A stretch of 64,000 bases of DNA, from assembly GCF_963678635.1 (NCBI RefSeq), contig NC_087069.1, forward strand, positions 29,676,776 through 29,740,775, in the 5' to 3' direction. Below the pieces are notes generated by a model. The model did no database searches, had not been told where the DNA came from, and saw nothing but the letters and a program-made list of their open reading frames with translations. This document shows, piece by piece, positions 11,894-23,730 of the stretch. Positions within the stretch are counted from its first letter, which is position 1, and each line of letters begins with the position of its first letter. Both the position numbers and the translations under genes were made by a program. This DNA comes from Symsagittifera roscoffensis. Lineage: Eukaryota > Xenacoelomorpha > Acoela > Convolutidae.

Positions 11894-12949
11894 TGGCGCA
11901 GTCAAACAGCAACGAATCAAACGTGAGAGGTATACCTTCATTTTGGCAAAACCACACAGTGGACCCACCAATTCCTTGGGAGGAGTGGAGCGATTTATTC
12001 CAACTAGCAATAATCGCAAAGGAGAATATTGTTATCAAAAATCTCCTGAATCCATCGGAACGATATCAACCACTTCCCCCAACATTGGAAAATCCGCCGG
12101 AAAACGAATCCGACGCTCAAAAAACATCTCGCATTGAGAGGAATATTCGAGAACAAAAGAGGTTCGATGACGAAGAAATGGCCTCAATAAAGTCAGAAAC
12201 TAAGAAACTCAACGGCATGAGACTTGAAGAGGCGGACAAAAAACTCAGATCCATACTTTATCTAGCCCTCGGAAACGAAGGAAAGAAAATATTCGGCCAA
12301 AAGTTCACGAGAGTTAAAGTTCTATAAATTTCTTTCAAAGAATTTTGGGAAAATTTGTCCATTGCTTTTGTGAGAAAGACAAACATAACCTTCGAAAGAC
12401 ACAAGCTATTAAACAGAAAACAGAGGGACAGAGAATCATTAGAACAATTCTGGGGGCACTTGCAGAAATGGCAAAAAGATGTGACATTCCCACAGGAGAA
12501 AATGAGTGGATTCGAGATATTTTTATCAATAACATGAAGAACTCGGACATCCAACGGAAACTTCTCACGGAAACCTTACCTCCACTAGAAGCCTTAAATG
12601 TAGCCCTGATTCACGAAAAAGGAATAACAGACCACATCAAAATGACGAGTACTTTCAAATCCAACGGATACTCTTCCAACAAATCTTTTAATCATTTTAA
12701 TCTAAAAAGAGAACCCACCCTAAACATCGAAAGAACTAACACATGTATGAAATGCGGCGGAAATTTTACCAAAGGACACCTGGCGGTTTGCCCCGCTAAA
12801 GATACGACTTGTACGACTTGTAAATATCAAGGACATTTTACTAGACTCTGTAAATCACGCCGTAAAAATGTAAATATTGTGGATAGTCAAATTGTAAATA
12901 ATACAGATTGTAATTATTCTTCGGAACAACCGGATGTAAATATCGACCG
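11893..12949 (+). pseudogene. Ty3-A gag, 3'-truncated by the duplication junction
   Basis: This is identical in content to the start of the gag at 19301. The ATG uses the last A of the LTR. The frame is interrupted by TAA at 12325-12327 and by a one-base shift at the G run near 12451. Both zinc knuckles (about 12744-12851) are still present. Coding ends at 12949, where sequence jumps to the long repeat, so protease and all of pol are missing. It can only be a relic of the tandem duplication. Confidence 0.85.
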
Positions 12950-13999
12950 ATCGAAGAAGTAAACGTCATCAGAGCGCTTGAATTTCTTTGGCCATTGCTT
13001 CACGCTAAAATTATAATGCCCGCCAAGTTTTTAGTAACACCAGACACTATTAAAATTAACTTCCCCCATGGGTTTTTCTCTGACCCTGAGTCCTCGTAAG
13101 TACAAGTTTTAATATTATCACTAACACAAATAAATAGAACACTCACCATTCTTACATTTTAGATTTCACCAGGCACTCATCTAAAGGTTAAAAAAACGAA
13201 ACTCTTTCAACTTTTTACTTTATAATCTAACTATGTCACTTAAGATCTTCCAGCGAAGTAAATTTAATACAAACGCAATAAAAAGAAAATTATGAAGTAG
13301 TAAGTTTATAATGAAAAATAAATGGACATTAACAAACTTTTTTTTTATGTGCTTTTCATTAGTGTGCCTATTATTGTGTGCTTTTCTTTATGTGTGCTTC
13401 AAAAAAATTTACTCCAAGAATCAAGAAAATTCTTCATCCATCCTTCGCTACAATAAACATTGATCTTAAGCCTAAACTCGGATGGGTGGAAGCAGTTTAA
13501 AATTAGTATTTATATCCAAGTATTTTAACGTTAAAAGTATCTCTATAAAAAACTTTCAAATAACCAATAATGATCCATAACTAACACTTACTATAAGATG
13601 TATAGCTGAAACTGTTCATAGTTTCAGCAACAGAACAAAATAAATGTAACATAGCCAACAGTCGTTCTTATCCAGAACAGCTCCTGTATTCTTATCTCGC
13701 AAATACCACTATACTCTAGATCTATTGAGACTAGGAGATATAAGAGTAAGATTAAGATCGGAATTAGACTAAGAAGTTCCACGAATCTATCCGGCCGAAA
13801 TTAAGATCGCGTGACGAACTGACGGTGTACCTTATCCGAAATTACTCTTTCAGTGAAGTAAACCCCGGACATAAACTCAATATGTCCAAAAAAAAATTCT
13901 CTGGTTAATTACCCTTGTTTTTTCCTTAATTGATGCGTTTTCGCCCTTTACGGATTCTTCTTTATTGATACAAAATCATATTTTTGCAAAGCAAATAAC

Positions 14000-14240
14000 G
14001 ATCTACTTAACAATCTCCTCCCTCTCTGAAAAATACTGATCTACTTAACAATCTCCCCCCCCCCCCCCACACCCCTTATGGTACCTATTTAAGAATTTCC
14101 ACCCCTATAAAAAATACAGTAAAATAGCACTGAACTTTCTGTTGAGAATTCTAATTCTGATTGGTCGAAAAATTGACCAATTCGATCTACTTAACAATCT
14201 CTCCCCCTTCTTGAAAGAAATGGAGATTGTTAAGGAGATC
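14000..14240. repeat. Small inverted-repeat element, unit B copy
   Basis: Tandem-duplicate of the 6596-6832 element, longer by four C residues in the homopolymer. Confidence 0.5.
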
Positions 14241-15214
14241 CGCAAATAATAAACTTGGCTTTGGAAGCATTCAGCATGAGTTTAAGAATAAACTCATAAA
14301 ACAACACAAAAATGTGGCTAACCTATTCATGTTTTTTTACAGATCAGATAAAGCTGAAGCCGATGAGTTTTTTGCGTTCATCATAAAACAATTGCTGGCA
14401 CACTGCATCAATTCGGTTTCAGTGTGTATGTGAAAGCAGATCTCGTTAAGTTGCTTAGTAAGGTGCGGTTCAATTCCAAGGAAATATCTTTCAACCTAAC
14501 TTTTTTAGCTGCGCTCTTTCATTCTCTAGGTCTCTCTTTTCCCCTATGCACTGATGGACAGGAGATACGAGTGCATTAATCTGTCTGTTCCGAGCAGTTC
14601 CAACACTGGACACACGGTTGTGGATGTACACAATGCCACATCCTGTGATAAATCCAAACCAGTTAGTAAATCTGTGTCATATCTGTTACTTTTTTCTACA
14701 AAATTTCACAAAGTAAGCAACTAGAAAATAAAGAAACCAGAAGCTGATTAGAAAGGGTTGCGGCTAGGAATGTACGACTCATAGGAACCTTTTTTTGGCT
14801 GACTTGTATTTGTCAAATATTTTTTTTCTGATGATGAACTCACTTATGATGATCTTCAGATGGTATAAAAAAGTCTCAAAAACTGAAACAGTGAACAAAA
14901 AAAAAACTTCATTCAAGTTTTCTTTTGTTTAAAAAGGAAACAACTAATCGGAAAAGTTAATTGATTTTGTGGAAAAATTGATTAATAGTTCTTATTTTAG
15001 AAAGAAGAAAAATTCAGATCAAACACTCATGTTACAATGCGACTTTTTTTGAAAAATGATTTGGAACTGGATTGGTTTCTTGAAACAGTTTCTCAAAACT
15101 GCCATCACGACTCAAAAATCTTCGGTAACTTAATCGAGCTAATTGAATTTTTTGGAAAAAAAAATATTAAGAGTTTTGACTTAAAAAAGCAAGATCAAAA
15201 TCACCACCATTTCC

Positions 15215-15400
15215 GTCTGTCCGAACTTTTTGCTACTAATTATGTTCAAAATGTTATTCAAAAATGTTACACTCTGAAAAAGCGCAATCTTTTTGCTTTG
15301 CTCATTTGCCAGTTTAAACGCTACGTCGTCTCAAGGTAAAATATATTGTTAATGTCAAACTTCTAGCAATTATAGAAAGTTGCAAAAAGTTCGGACAGAC
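15215..15400. mobile_element. 186-bp MITE-like element, unit B copy
   Basis: Tandem-duplicate of the element at 7807-7992. The extra partial copy is at 15821-15851. Confidence 0.6.
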
Positions 15401-16394
15401 AGAATTAATTGAAAAGAGCAACTGTTTAGACATCAACGGAAATTAAACTGAAATTAACATAACTTCCTGCGTTCATAAAGCATAGTTATCGCTCAAAACC
15501 TATAACAAAGGCAGGAAATTGCATCCAAAGCGTCGAATAGTAAACCGTGAAACAGGAAAATTATTGCTCAGTTTTCCTGCGATTAGTTTCCAATTTTTTT
15601 AAGATTTGATCATTTTCACTTTTGTTGAAACTGCTAACGGTTTTATAATAAAATCTGGATTTTTATCGCAGCATATAAAAATTAGACTAATATAATAATC
15701 GGATAGACGACTACCTAGCATTTTTAGTTTGGTCTGACGAAAAATTCAAAGTTGTCCGGTTTCATATTTTGCATACAAAATTACGTCGAAAAGTACTGAT
15801 TGCTCATTTTAATCAAATCTGTCTGTCCGAACTTTTTGCTACTAATTATAGCATTATCGGTGGTCTTGCGCAATTTTTTGGTCAATTACCTTACCGTTTT
15901 AAAACAATTAGTTTTTGGACACGGTCCTTACGTGTGAAACTATATGAAAAGTAAAAAAGAGCAGTCTTAGCGGAATAGTTTTAGTTCAATTTCGTTGACC
16001 AAAAAAAAAACGTTTGCCATTGTTCAACAATAAATTTCAAAAAGTTAAGACGTTGTCCGAGAAATTTGTTAATAAATACAGCGCTGAATTAAATTATCCG
16101 GACTAAACGAGCAAATTTTGAAAGTCCAAGTTCATTTTTCTCAAATTGGGTTCAGATTAAACAAAAAGCAGGAAAAAAGCTTAAAATTTTATCAGACCAA
16201 CAAATTCTGGAAGGGTAAAAGCTCCAAAAACTTGTAAAAGAAAAAATAATTTTGCTTAATTGCCAAAAATTGTCATATTTTTTAAAATAATACTCAAAAC
16301 TTTTGATTGAAAATTGGAGAAAATTTGCACTTCAAAAAGTTTTGCTGAGCTGTATAAGAGGCTTTCATGTAAAAAAAGAACCTGATGCTTCAAG

Positions 16395-16651
16395 TTCGGG
16401 TTGACTTCAATAGACCAAAAATGCTAATCATGCAATTCCATAAACTAAATCTATGAAAAAATACCTTTCATACAAATTTCCAACATTTTGCTAAAAAGGT
16501 GTCGTCGAATTTTTGAACTTTTTCTTGTTTTGGCATAAAATTCGGTGTATCATACTAAATAAAAAAGAAATTTTTTTTTGTCAAAAAAATGCTACTCATA
16601 CAGTTTCCATATATGAAAATTGTATGACTAGCATTTTTGGTCATCCCGGGA
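16395..16651. mobile_element. Short CGGGTTGAC-ended inverted-repeat element (unit B)
   Basis: Tandem-duplicate of 8987-9243. Confidence 0.6.
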
Positions 16652-16999
16652 GGTTAGAAAATCATAATCTTTGCTTCTCAAAATGATTGCACGTTTGAGT
16701 GAATCTTAACTTTAAGTTTGGTATTCTTGATATTGGTATTCTTGATATGCGTAATTCTTCTAATGAATTGCATGAACGGCGGTACATCCATTACTTGACT
16801 AGTTGATTTACTGAAGTTTTCTCACAAAATAAATAAATTTGATTACTGAATCAAAAAGAAAATTAACACTTAAGAATTATCAATGATCTGAATTAATTTT
16901 TTTGTTTTTCTCAATCATTTTTTTAAAATATTATGTTTTTCGTTAAAAATTTGGCTGCAAAACATTAGATTTTCTAAAATAAAAAACAATTTGTTTCAG

Positions 17000-17362
17000 A
17001 ATGTCAAAGTAGCAACTTTGGACGATCTTGTGTATCATTTGGACAAACAAGGAAAATCTCAAGCTATCATCAAAGTAGACGTTGAAGCTGCTGAGCCTCT
17101 GGTGTTAAGAGGAGGGCAAAACTTCCTCAATCTTATTCACGTACCCAATATTCTCATGGAAATTGATGAAATGAAAAAGAAGTTTCAGTCAGGAAACGAG
17201 CGTGAGAAAAGAGATATTCACAACTTGTTGCAGTTGATGACAAGATTGAAATATTCTGCAATTCCGATCGGTGGTTTGAAAAACATGACGCTAAATGTTT
17301 CGTCTTTTCCAACCTGGCCTGTTGTGGATGTTTTGTGGGAACTTGGTCAAAGAGATGACTGA
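17000..17362 (+). CDS. FkbM-type methyltransferase, 3' terminal exon (unit B)
   Basis: Copy of the 9592-9954 exon with no difference noticed, acceptor included. If the parent gene lies to the left, two alternative terminal exons are now available and unit A would be spliced first. Neither exon shows damage. Only their context (inside a duplication that cuts two retroelements) raises doubt about function. Confidence 0.55.
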   Translation, partial: NVKVATLDDLVYHLDKQGKSQAIIKVDVEAAEPLVLRGGQNFLNLIHVPNILMEIDEMKKKFQSGNEREKRDIHNLLQLMTRLKYSAIPIGGLKNMTLNVSSFPTWPVVDVLWELGQRDD

Positions 17363-19083
17363 AACAAAGATAAAAATTGCTAAGAAATTACCAGAACTGT
17401 TTTCGTTATTAGAGAACTTTTCGTCTGCAAAAATTTCTCACTGGGTTTCCGTCCTACCCCTCTTCACTTATTCTATAGATTAAATATCTGTTTAATATAA
17501 TTGAATCGAACGGTTTTGGTTCCGAGTCCCAGCCGGACTTTGCTTTTTTTCAGTATATTGTATTGTTTGTATGGTAAAAATTGAGTTGTCGGACTTTTGT
17601 TTGTCTGCTGAAGTTTTGTCGGCTTAGCTGCCGCATCATAGATTTTGCTTGTGCTGTGAGCAACTTTTATTTTAGTTGCAGTAGCAAGAAGCGTTGTTCA
17701 TCGGAGTTTCCGGAAGAACTTAGAATCTTTCAAAAAAAATTGTAAAATCATTTTTTTTACGGCTCAGTTTGTGTCTCTCAAAGGTTATCGGCTTCGTGCT
17801 CTCAGCGCATGTTTTTTTTCCATTGATGAGTTGTCTTGCTTTGCTTGGCATGTTTTCCTAGAATTCTTGTTTGATGAAAACAGGCGCTATAAAAATGAAT
17901 GGGATTGGGTTTTTATTTTTTTTTAGACGTTTTGAAAAATTTTTGCACTTCTGGTTAATTATTTCAACGATTTTCAAAAAAAAGTGGTATCATTGGAAAG
18001 ACCGCCTACTTCTCTTTGTGCCTTCATAATTCCCTAGTCTTTGTTTAGCTAACCTCAATTTCTATGCCTTCGATAAAGTCTGTGGGGGGATGGATGTTTG
18101 AACCATAGTTTAGACTTTTTTAAATTTTCTCGAATATGATCTTCTCAATTCTAAAATTTTGGCTTCAATGGATAGAGCGGGTAGAAAAGTTTGTGGGAAG
18201 TTACTCTGCATAATCAACTGCGCTCAAAAATTTCTTCATAAAAATTTATGGCCTTTGGAAAAGTATAACTTTGTTTCTCCAACTTTTGAAAATGTTTATT
18301 TTTTTGTTATGTAATCTTCTCTAATTGAATGGCCACAACCGTTTTTAAGCAGAAAAAAAATGGATTTATGACAAACAGTTTTTTGAGCTTCCGACTGTTT
18401 TTTATAGATTTTTGTGACGTTTTTTTAGAAACTTTTAAAAAGTACCCTATTAAATCTGAGATGAAAAGTTCAGTAGCAAGAATTTTCGCTACAGAAGAGG
18501 CGATTCTTTAATTTTTGCTAAGAAAAAGGTTACGTTTTAGGGAAAATCCTTCGCATCTCGCATCAGAATAACAAATTCAAAATTTACAAACAGTTACATC
18601 ACGCTATAGCTGAGACCCCTATTTTTTGAGACAAACGCTAAGTTTTGGTTTTGCTAGTTTTTTTCAACATTTTTTTCGACAAAATTTATGTTGTATCGCA
18701 AGTGGTGTGAAGCTCCGCTTCGCCTCTGTGTATAAATTGGTCTCAATAACACGAGTAATGGAAAGAAAAACTCAATCATGGAGCAAAATAATGGGAACAG
18801 ACCATTGAATTGAATAAAACGACCAACTTAAAAATAAAAAAAACGACAAAATTTTCATAAAGAGGCGTGCATCCTGATGGGTTACTCAATGATTTTCAGG
18901 AAACAGGTTGAGTGAACCCAATTATCAGTGATACAGTGATAGTATTATTAAAAACATCAAAAGCTCACTCAAGCTGATCTTATACGCATACTTATTGAAA
19001 AATCTTTTGTCTGAATTCGGCAATAAGGCAACATTCCTAAAAGGTTGTGACTGACTAGCAACTTATTTTATTTGAGGAAGTTC

Positions 19084-19088
19084 CATCC
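19084..19088. repeat. Target-site duplication of Ty3-A, left (CATCC)
   Basis: CATCC precedes the 5' LTR here and at 11676-11680, and follows the 3' LTR at 25675-25679. A 5-bp duplication is normal for Ty3/gypsy integrases and fixes the element ends. Confidence 0.85.
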
Positions 19089-19301
19089 TGTTGCGAATCA
19101 TACCATTCGTTTTATTTCATTTAATTAGTCTTAAAGTATTTTAACTGGTTAATTTAGATTTGACCTTGTTATCTTCATTCTCTCCGACGGAGAGAATGAT
19201 CGCTCACTTTTTAATGTTTTAATTTAGAGATTAATTCACTTTTTAAACATATCGTATTCGTAACTAAGTAGAATTATCCGTAACAAAGAAACACTTTATC
19301 A
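19089..19301 (+). repeat. Ty3-A 5' LTR (unit B)
   Basis: 213 bp, TG...CA. It differs from the 3' LTR at about ten positions by eye (roughly 4-5%), which implies an old insertion. The 23-nt palindrome lies at 19176-19198. Confidence 0.9.
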
Positions 19302-20380
19302 TGGCGCAGTCAAACAGCAACGAATCAAACGTGAGAGGTATACCTTCATTTTGGCAAAACCACACAGTGGACCCACCAATTCCTTGGGAGGAGTGGAGCG
19401 ATTTATTCCAACTAGCAATAATCGCAAAGGAGAATATTGTTATCAAAAATCTCCTGAATCCATCGGAACGATATCAACCACTTCCCCCAACATTGGAAAA
19501 TCCGCCGGAAAACGAATCCGACGCTCAAAAAACATCTCGCATTGAGAGGAATATTCGAGAACAAAAGAGGTTCGATGACGAAGAAATGGCCTCAATAAAG
19601 TCAGAAACTAAGAAACTCAACGGCATGAGACTTGAAGAGGCGGACAAAAAACTCAGATCCATACTTTATCTAGCCCTCGGAAACGAAGGAAAGAAAATAT
19701 TCGGCCAAAAGTTCACGAGAGTTAAAGTTCTATAAATTTCTTTCAAAGAATTTTGGGAAAATTTGTCCATTGCTTTTGTGAGAAAGACAAACATAACCTT
19801 CGAAAGACACAAGCTATTAAACAGAAAACAGAGGGACAGAGAATCATTAGAACAATTCTGGGGGCACTTGCAGAAATGGCAAAAAGATGTGACATTCCCA
19901 CAGGAGAAAATGAGTGGATTCGAGATATTTTTATCAATAACATGAAGAACTCGGACATCCAACGGAAACTTCTCACGGAAACCTTACCTCCACTAGAAGC
20001 CTTAAATGTAGCCCTGATTCACGAAAAAGGAATAACAGACCACATCAAAATGACGAGTACTTTCAAATCCAACGGATACTCTTCCAACAAATCTTTTAAT
20101 CATTTTAATCTAAAAAGAGAACCCACCCTAAACATCGAAAGAACTAACACATGTATGAAATGCGGCGGAAATTTTACCAAAGGACACCTGGCGGTTTGCC
20201 CCGCTAAAGATACGACTTGTACGACTTGTAAATATCAAGGACATTTTACTAGACTCTGTAAATCACGCCGTAAAAATGTAAATATTGTGGATAGTCAAAT
20301 TGTAAATAATACAGATTGTAATTATTCTTCGGAACAACCGGATGTAAATATCGACCGCGCTAAAAGAGAATGCTGTGGAG
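19301..20380 (+). pseudogene. Ty3-A gag (capsid and nucleocapsid region)
   Basis: Gag would form the cytoplasmic virus-like particle and bind element RNA. The ATG at 19301 spans the LTR edge. The first 144 codons end in TAA (19733-19735), but the same frame continues as retrotransposon-gag-like sequence to the G5 run near 19860, after which the capsid text continues one base back. Two zinc knuckles follow: an unusual C-x2-C-x7-H-x3-C (about 20152-20199) and a standard C-x2-C-x4-H-x4-C (about 20218-20259). Both lesions are shared with unit A, so they predate the duplication. Confidence 0.85.
19302..19319 (+). promoter_or_regulatory. Candidate primer-binding site of Ty3-A
   Basis: TGGCGCAGTC begins immediately after the LTR's terminal CA, where a tRNA primer (3' CCA end) would anneal. 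The same bases are the start of the gag reading frame (A of the LTR plus TGG), so primer site and gag N-terminus overlap. I cannot name the tRNA. Confidence 0.5.
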
Positions 20381-21759
20381 TAATCAACGCATGGTCGGAG
20401 TCCGGACAGAGCGATAACGATGATTACTCTGTAATAAACGTAACAACTATCTACGACGATCAGGGAAAGGAATTGAAGAAACTATTAAATATTGGCCTAG
20501 GAAATGAAAACCAAGTAACTTTCATTATACAGGTGGATTCAGCTAGCCCTGTAAGCTTTCTCAAACAGAATGTGTTACACGAGTTGAAGTTACGAGACCC
20601 TTATGTGAAAATATATCCAGTGTATAAAGCGACTAAAGAACTTTATTGCGGATTCACGAACAATGCAATAAATATCACTGGAAAAGTAATCGTCCCAATT
20701 TTCTCAAATGGATGGTCTCACAAGGAATGCCACTTCTTCCTAACACAAGGACACGAAAGAAACATCTTGGGAAACGACAATTTACCAAAAGTCGGAATCG
20801 AAGTTTCACAAAAACAATACACAACACTCACCAACAAGAGAACTTGTAAGTCTATCAATTCAGTTACCTCACTTGACATAGATAATGAAATAGACATGAT
20901 TTCAAAAACTTTCAAACAACTTTTCCTTCGGATTGGAAAAATAAAAAACCAAACAAAAATAACACACTTTCACGAACAACTAAAGCCAATTCAACTAAAA
21001 GGCAGGAGGGTCCCTTTACACTTACTGGATTCAGTAAAATCAGAATTGTACAGACTCAAATCCGAAGGACATATCAAGAAAATAGAAAACTGCGATGAGC
21101 ACAGATTTATTAGTCCGATAGTTATCACTTGTAAAAAAGACAAATCGATAAAGCTAGCCCTAGATTCAAAATTTATCAACAAACAAATTTACAAGAACAA
21201 ATACCAGATGCCCAATATACACGAAATAGTGGATAATGTAGCGGCTCAAATTTCAAGCAATTCCGCCGGAGAAGTATGGTTCACCAATCTAGACCTAAAG
21301 AATGCATATAGTCAACTTTTGCTAGACAATTTAACTAGCAGTCAATGCAATTTTAGCCTAGTTGGCGGAGATATAACAGGCACTTATCAATTTTTAACCG
21401 GTTTTTACGAACTCGGCGATATGCCAAACGAGTTTCAAAGAGTCATGGACTCAACTCTGGGAAATATTCCTTTTACAAATTGTTACCTTGACGACATATT
21501 AGTCGCTTCCAAAGGAAGTTTTAGTGACCACAAGAAAATTATCTATAAAATTTTATCAACGCCAGATAGTTACAATTTCGCAGTTAAATGGTCGAAATGC
21601 AATTTTTTCCAAAAAAAAATTGAATGGCTCGGCTTTGAAATTTCGAAATCCGGAATCGCCCCACTATTCGATAAAGCCAAAGCAATTAAAGATATCCCAA
21701 TTCCAAAAAATCTAAAAGAATTAAGATCATTCTTCGGGTCAACTGATCAGTACACTTAA
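20381..21759 (+). pseudogene. Ty3-A protease and reverse transcriptase
   Basis: It is in frame with the gag knuckles. The aspartic protease core is VDSASPVSF, with Asp-Ser-Ala at 20536-20544 where family members usually have D-[ST]-G, followed by an ILG-type second motif near 20768. RT fingers and palm follow. The catalytic motifs are NLDLKNAYSQ (first Asp near 21291) and YLDDILVA (21484-21507), both intact. A TAA at 21757-21759 stops the frame in the connection domain, and the same frame continues beyond it. RT would copy element RNA into DNA inside the particle. Confidence 0.88.
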
Positions 21760-22785
21760 TTTGTACCAAATTTAGCATCCCTTGGAAGCCCGCTAAGAAC
21801 TCTTTTAAACAAGAAGTCGATTTTCCTTTGGAATGAAGATCACACAAAAGCTTTCGATAAAATTAAATCAGAAATAGTCAATCTTACAGAAAACACCAAC
21901 TTCGACGTCAAAAGGCCCACGAGAGTAAAAACTGATGCTTCACATAACAGGTTAGGTGCATCCCTTGAAAAACTTCATGAGAACGTTTGGAAAACAGTGT
22001 CATTCGCTTCAAGATTTTTAAATCCCCATGAATCCAAATATTCAACAAACGAATTAGAGCTATTAGGAGTTGTATGGGCGGTGGAACATTACAAAAACTA
22101 TATCTACGGCTCCGAATTCGAAATTATTACCAATCACAAAGCTCTCCTTTCCGCTTTGTCACCTAATCATGGAAACAAAACGCATCATAGCCGATTGACA
22201 AGATGGGTAGATCGCCTTTTACCATTTAATTTTACAATAAAGCATTTAGCGGGAAAAGATATGGGTTTTACCGACTTAATTTCAAGAACTCCTTCGAGTA
22301 AAGCAATTCCCCCATCACCTTACGACGAAGAATTCGTAGTTGCAACTACCAAAAAAATATATAACGCACTCAATCCTTTGGATAACGAAAATAAATTACG
22401 TAATTCAGTTAGTTCAATATCGGAAAATTCCCATTACACGAAATTACGAAACCACGTAATAATTACAGCGTTGAATTTCGTCAATTTTTCCATTTCAATC
22501 TGCAATCAAAAACACTATAGAACAGAACTTTGTAACTCTAAATGTATTCCCTCGGATTTCTCAAGCACAGATTCTACTAAAATCTTTCTATCAAATTCAG
22601 CCTTTATTTATTTTTTAATTTTTAATAGTAGCTTAATTAGTAATCCTTCGCATCTTAAACTTATAAATAGTGTAAATATGTCAAAAAACCAAATTGTAGT
22701 AAATCTTTCCACTTCCGGGATACAGGTCTCAATCGATTTCCAAATTTCCTCAGAGCACAAAAAGTTAGTAACTAAATTTCGCTAA
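21760..22785 (+). pseudogene. Ty3-A RNase H and linker
   Basis: This continues the RT frame after the stop. RNase H signatures are KTDASHNRLGASL (first Asp about 21932), ELELLGVVWAVEHYK (Glu) and ITNHKALLSAL (Asn where the third acidic residue is usual). The fourth, in the GFTDLISR context, is kept. The rest to 22785 is a low-complexity linker rich in Ser and Asn. A TAA at 22783-22785 breaks the frame before the integrase. RNase H removes the RNA strand during reverse transcription. Confidence 0.8.
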
Positions 22786-23730
22786 AATCTCAAATTACCT
22801 GAAAGACCTTTGGATTTAAATACATTATTCAATGCAAAGGTGGTCGCATTACTAACGGAAGATGATGAGATGTTAAACCCAATCGTGAAGGCTTTACAGA
22901 AAAAAGTAAAAAACATCAACGCAAATTCCCGTTACTTGCACCAATTTTCGAAAGATCTTCATGAATCCGACGGACTATTATATATGGATGGAAAATTGGT
23001 TATTCCTTTTACACTTAGAAACGCCGTTTTAAAAACCTTACATGAATCTCACCCTGGCCATTTCGGTATGAAATACCTGGCACAATATTTTTGGTGGCCT
23101 CATATAAACCGACAAATTTACTTCCACGGGATTAACTGCACACAATGCATCCAAATTGGTAAGAATATAAAAAGCATCATACCTACCACACAAATTAGCG
23201 AACTTCCCGCTTTATTTGAACCTAATGAGGAATTAAACCTTGATTTTGCCGGCCCATTAGATAACACCTGGGGAAACAATAGATACATCTTATTATGTAT
23301 AGATCGTTTTTCGAATTTCCTTCAGCTAAAATTACATCTTCAACGTCATCAAACACGGCAATCGAAGTCCTTCAAGATTATTTTTATTTCCATGGGATTC
23401 CTAACTCTATTCGTGTTGACCACGCATCCTGTTTTACTAGTCAGGATTTCAAATTATTTTGTAATTCTTTTAATATCAAATTATTATTTTTACAGTTGGG
23501 ACCATCGTTCTAATGGTCTTGTAGAAAAACTTGTTCATACTGTAAAAATCAAATTATTAGCAATGTCTTTAGAACAACAAAAACCTACATTACAAACTGC
23601 CATCTCGAAAATCACTTGGAATTTACGATCTTCATTTCAATCAAAAATAAAATGTTCACCGTTTGAAATACACTTTAATAGAAAACCGAACACGATCTGG
23701 AAGCAATTGGCATCTAGTAAATTATCCGGT
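22786..23730 (+). pseudogene. Ty3-A integrase
   Basis: The zinc-binding HHCC segment (HPGHFGMKYLA... then CTQC) lies at about 23050-23150. The first core Asp is in LDFAGPL near 23240. From about 23315 to 23495 the coding text moves to another frame, which carries the second Asp in an altered context (RVDHASCF instead of the usual SDNG). It then returns to the original frame for NGLVEKLVH with the catalytic Glu. The two compensating shifts destroy the enzyme. Integrase would have joined element DNA to the host chromosome, producing the 5-bp duplication seen. Confidence 0.82.

Larger units (their letters stand above)
5546..12949. repeat. 7.4 kb tandem duplication, unit A
   Basis: Unit A is followed head-to-tail by unit B (12950-20357). 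I found only four differences by eye: a C run of 10 (6651-6660) versus 14, and single bases near 10918, 11190 and 11838. The unit runs from inside the long repeat copy 2 into the gag gene of Ty3-A. Offset is 7404 bp before the C run and 7408 after it. Near identity means a very recent event, or an assembly duplication. Confidence 0.95.
12950..20357. repeat. 7.4 kb tandem duplication, unit B
   Basis: Unit B matches unit A almost base for base. The junction at 12949/12950 joins gag sequence ending in 'tatcgaccg' to long-repeat sequence starting 'atcgaagaag'. Both parent breakpoints lie beside an ATCGA, but there is no clear overlap at the join. Unit B is the one contiguous with the rest of Ty3-A. 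Confidence 0.95.
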
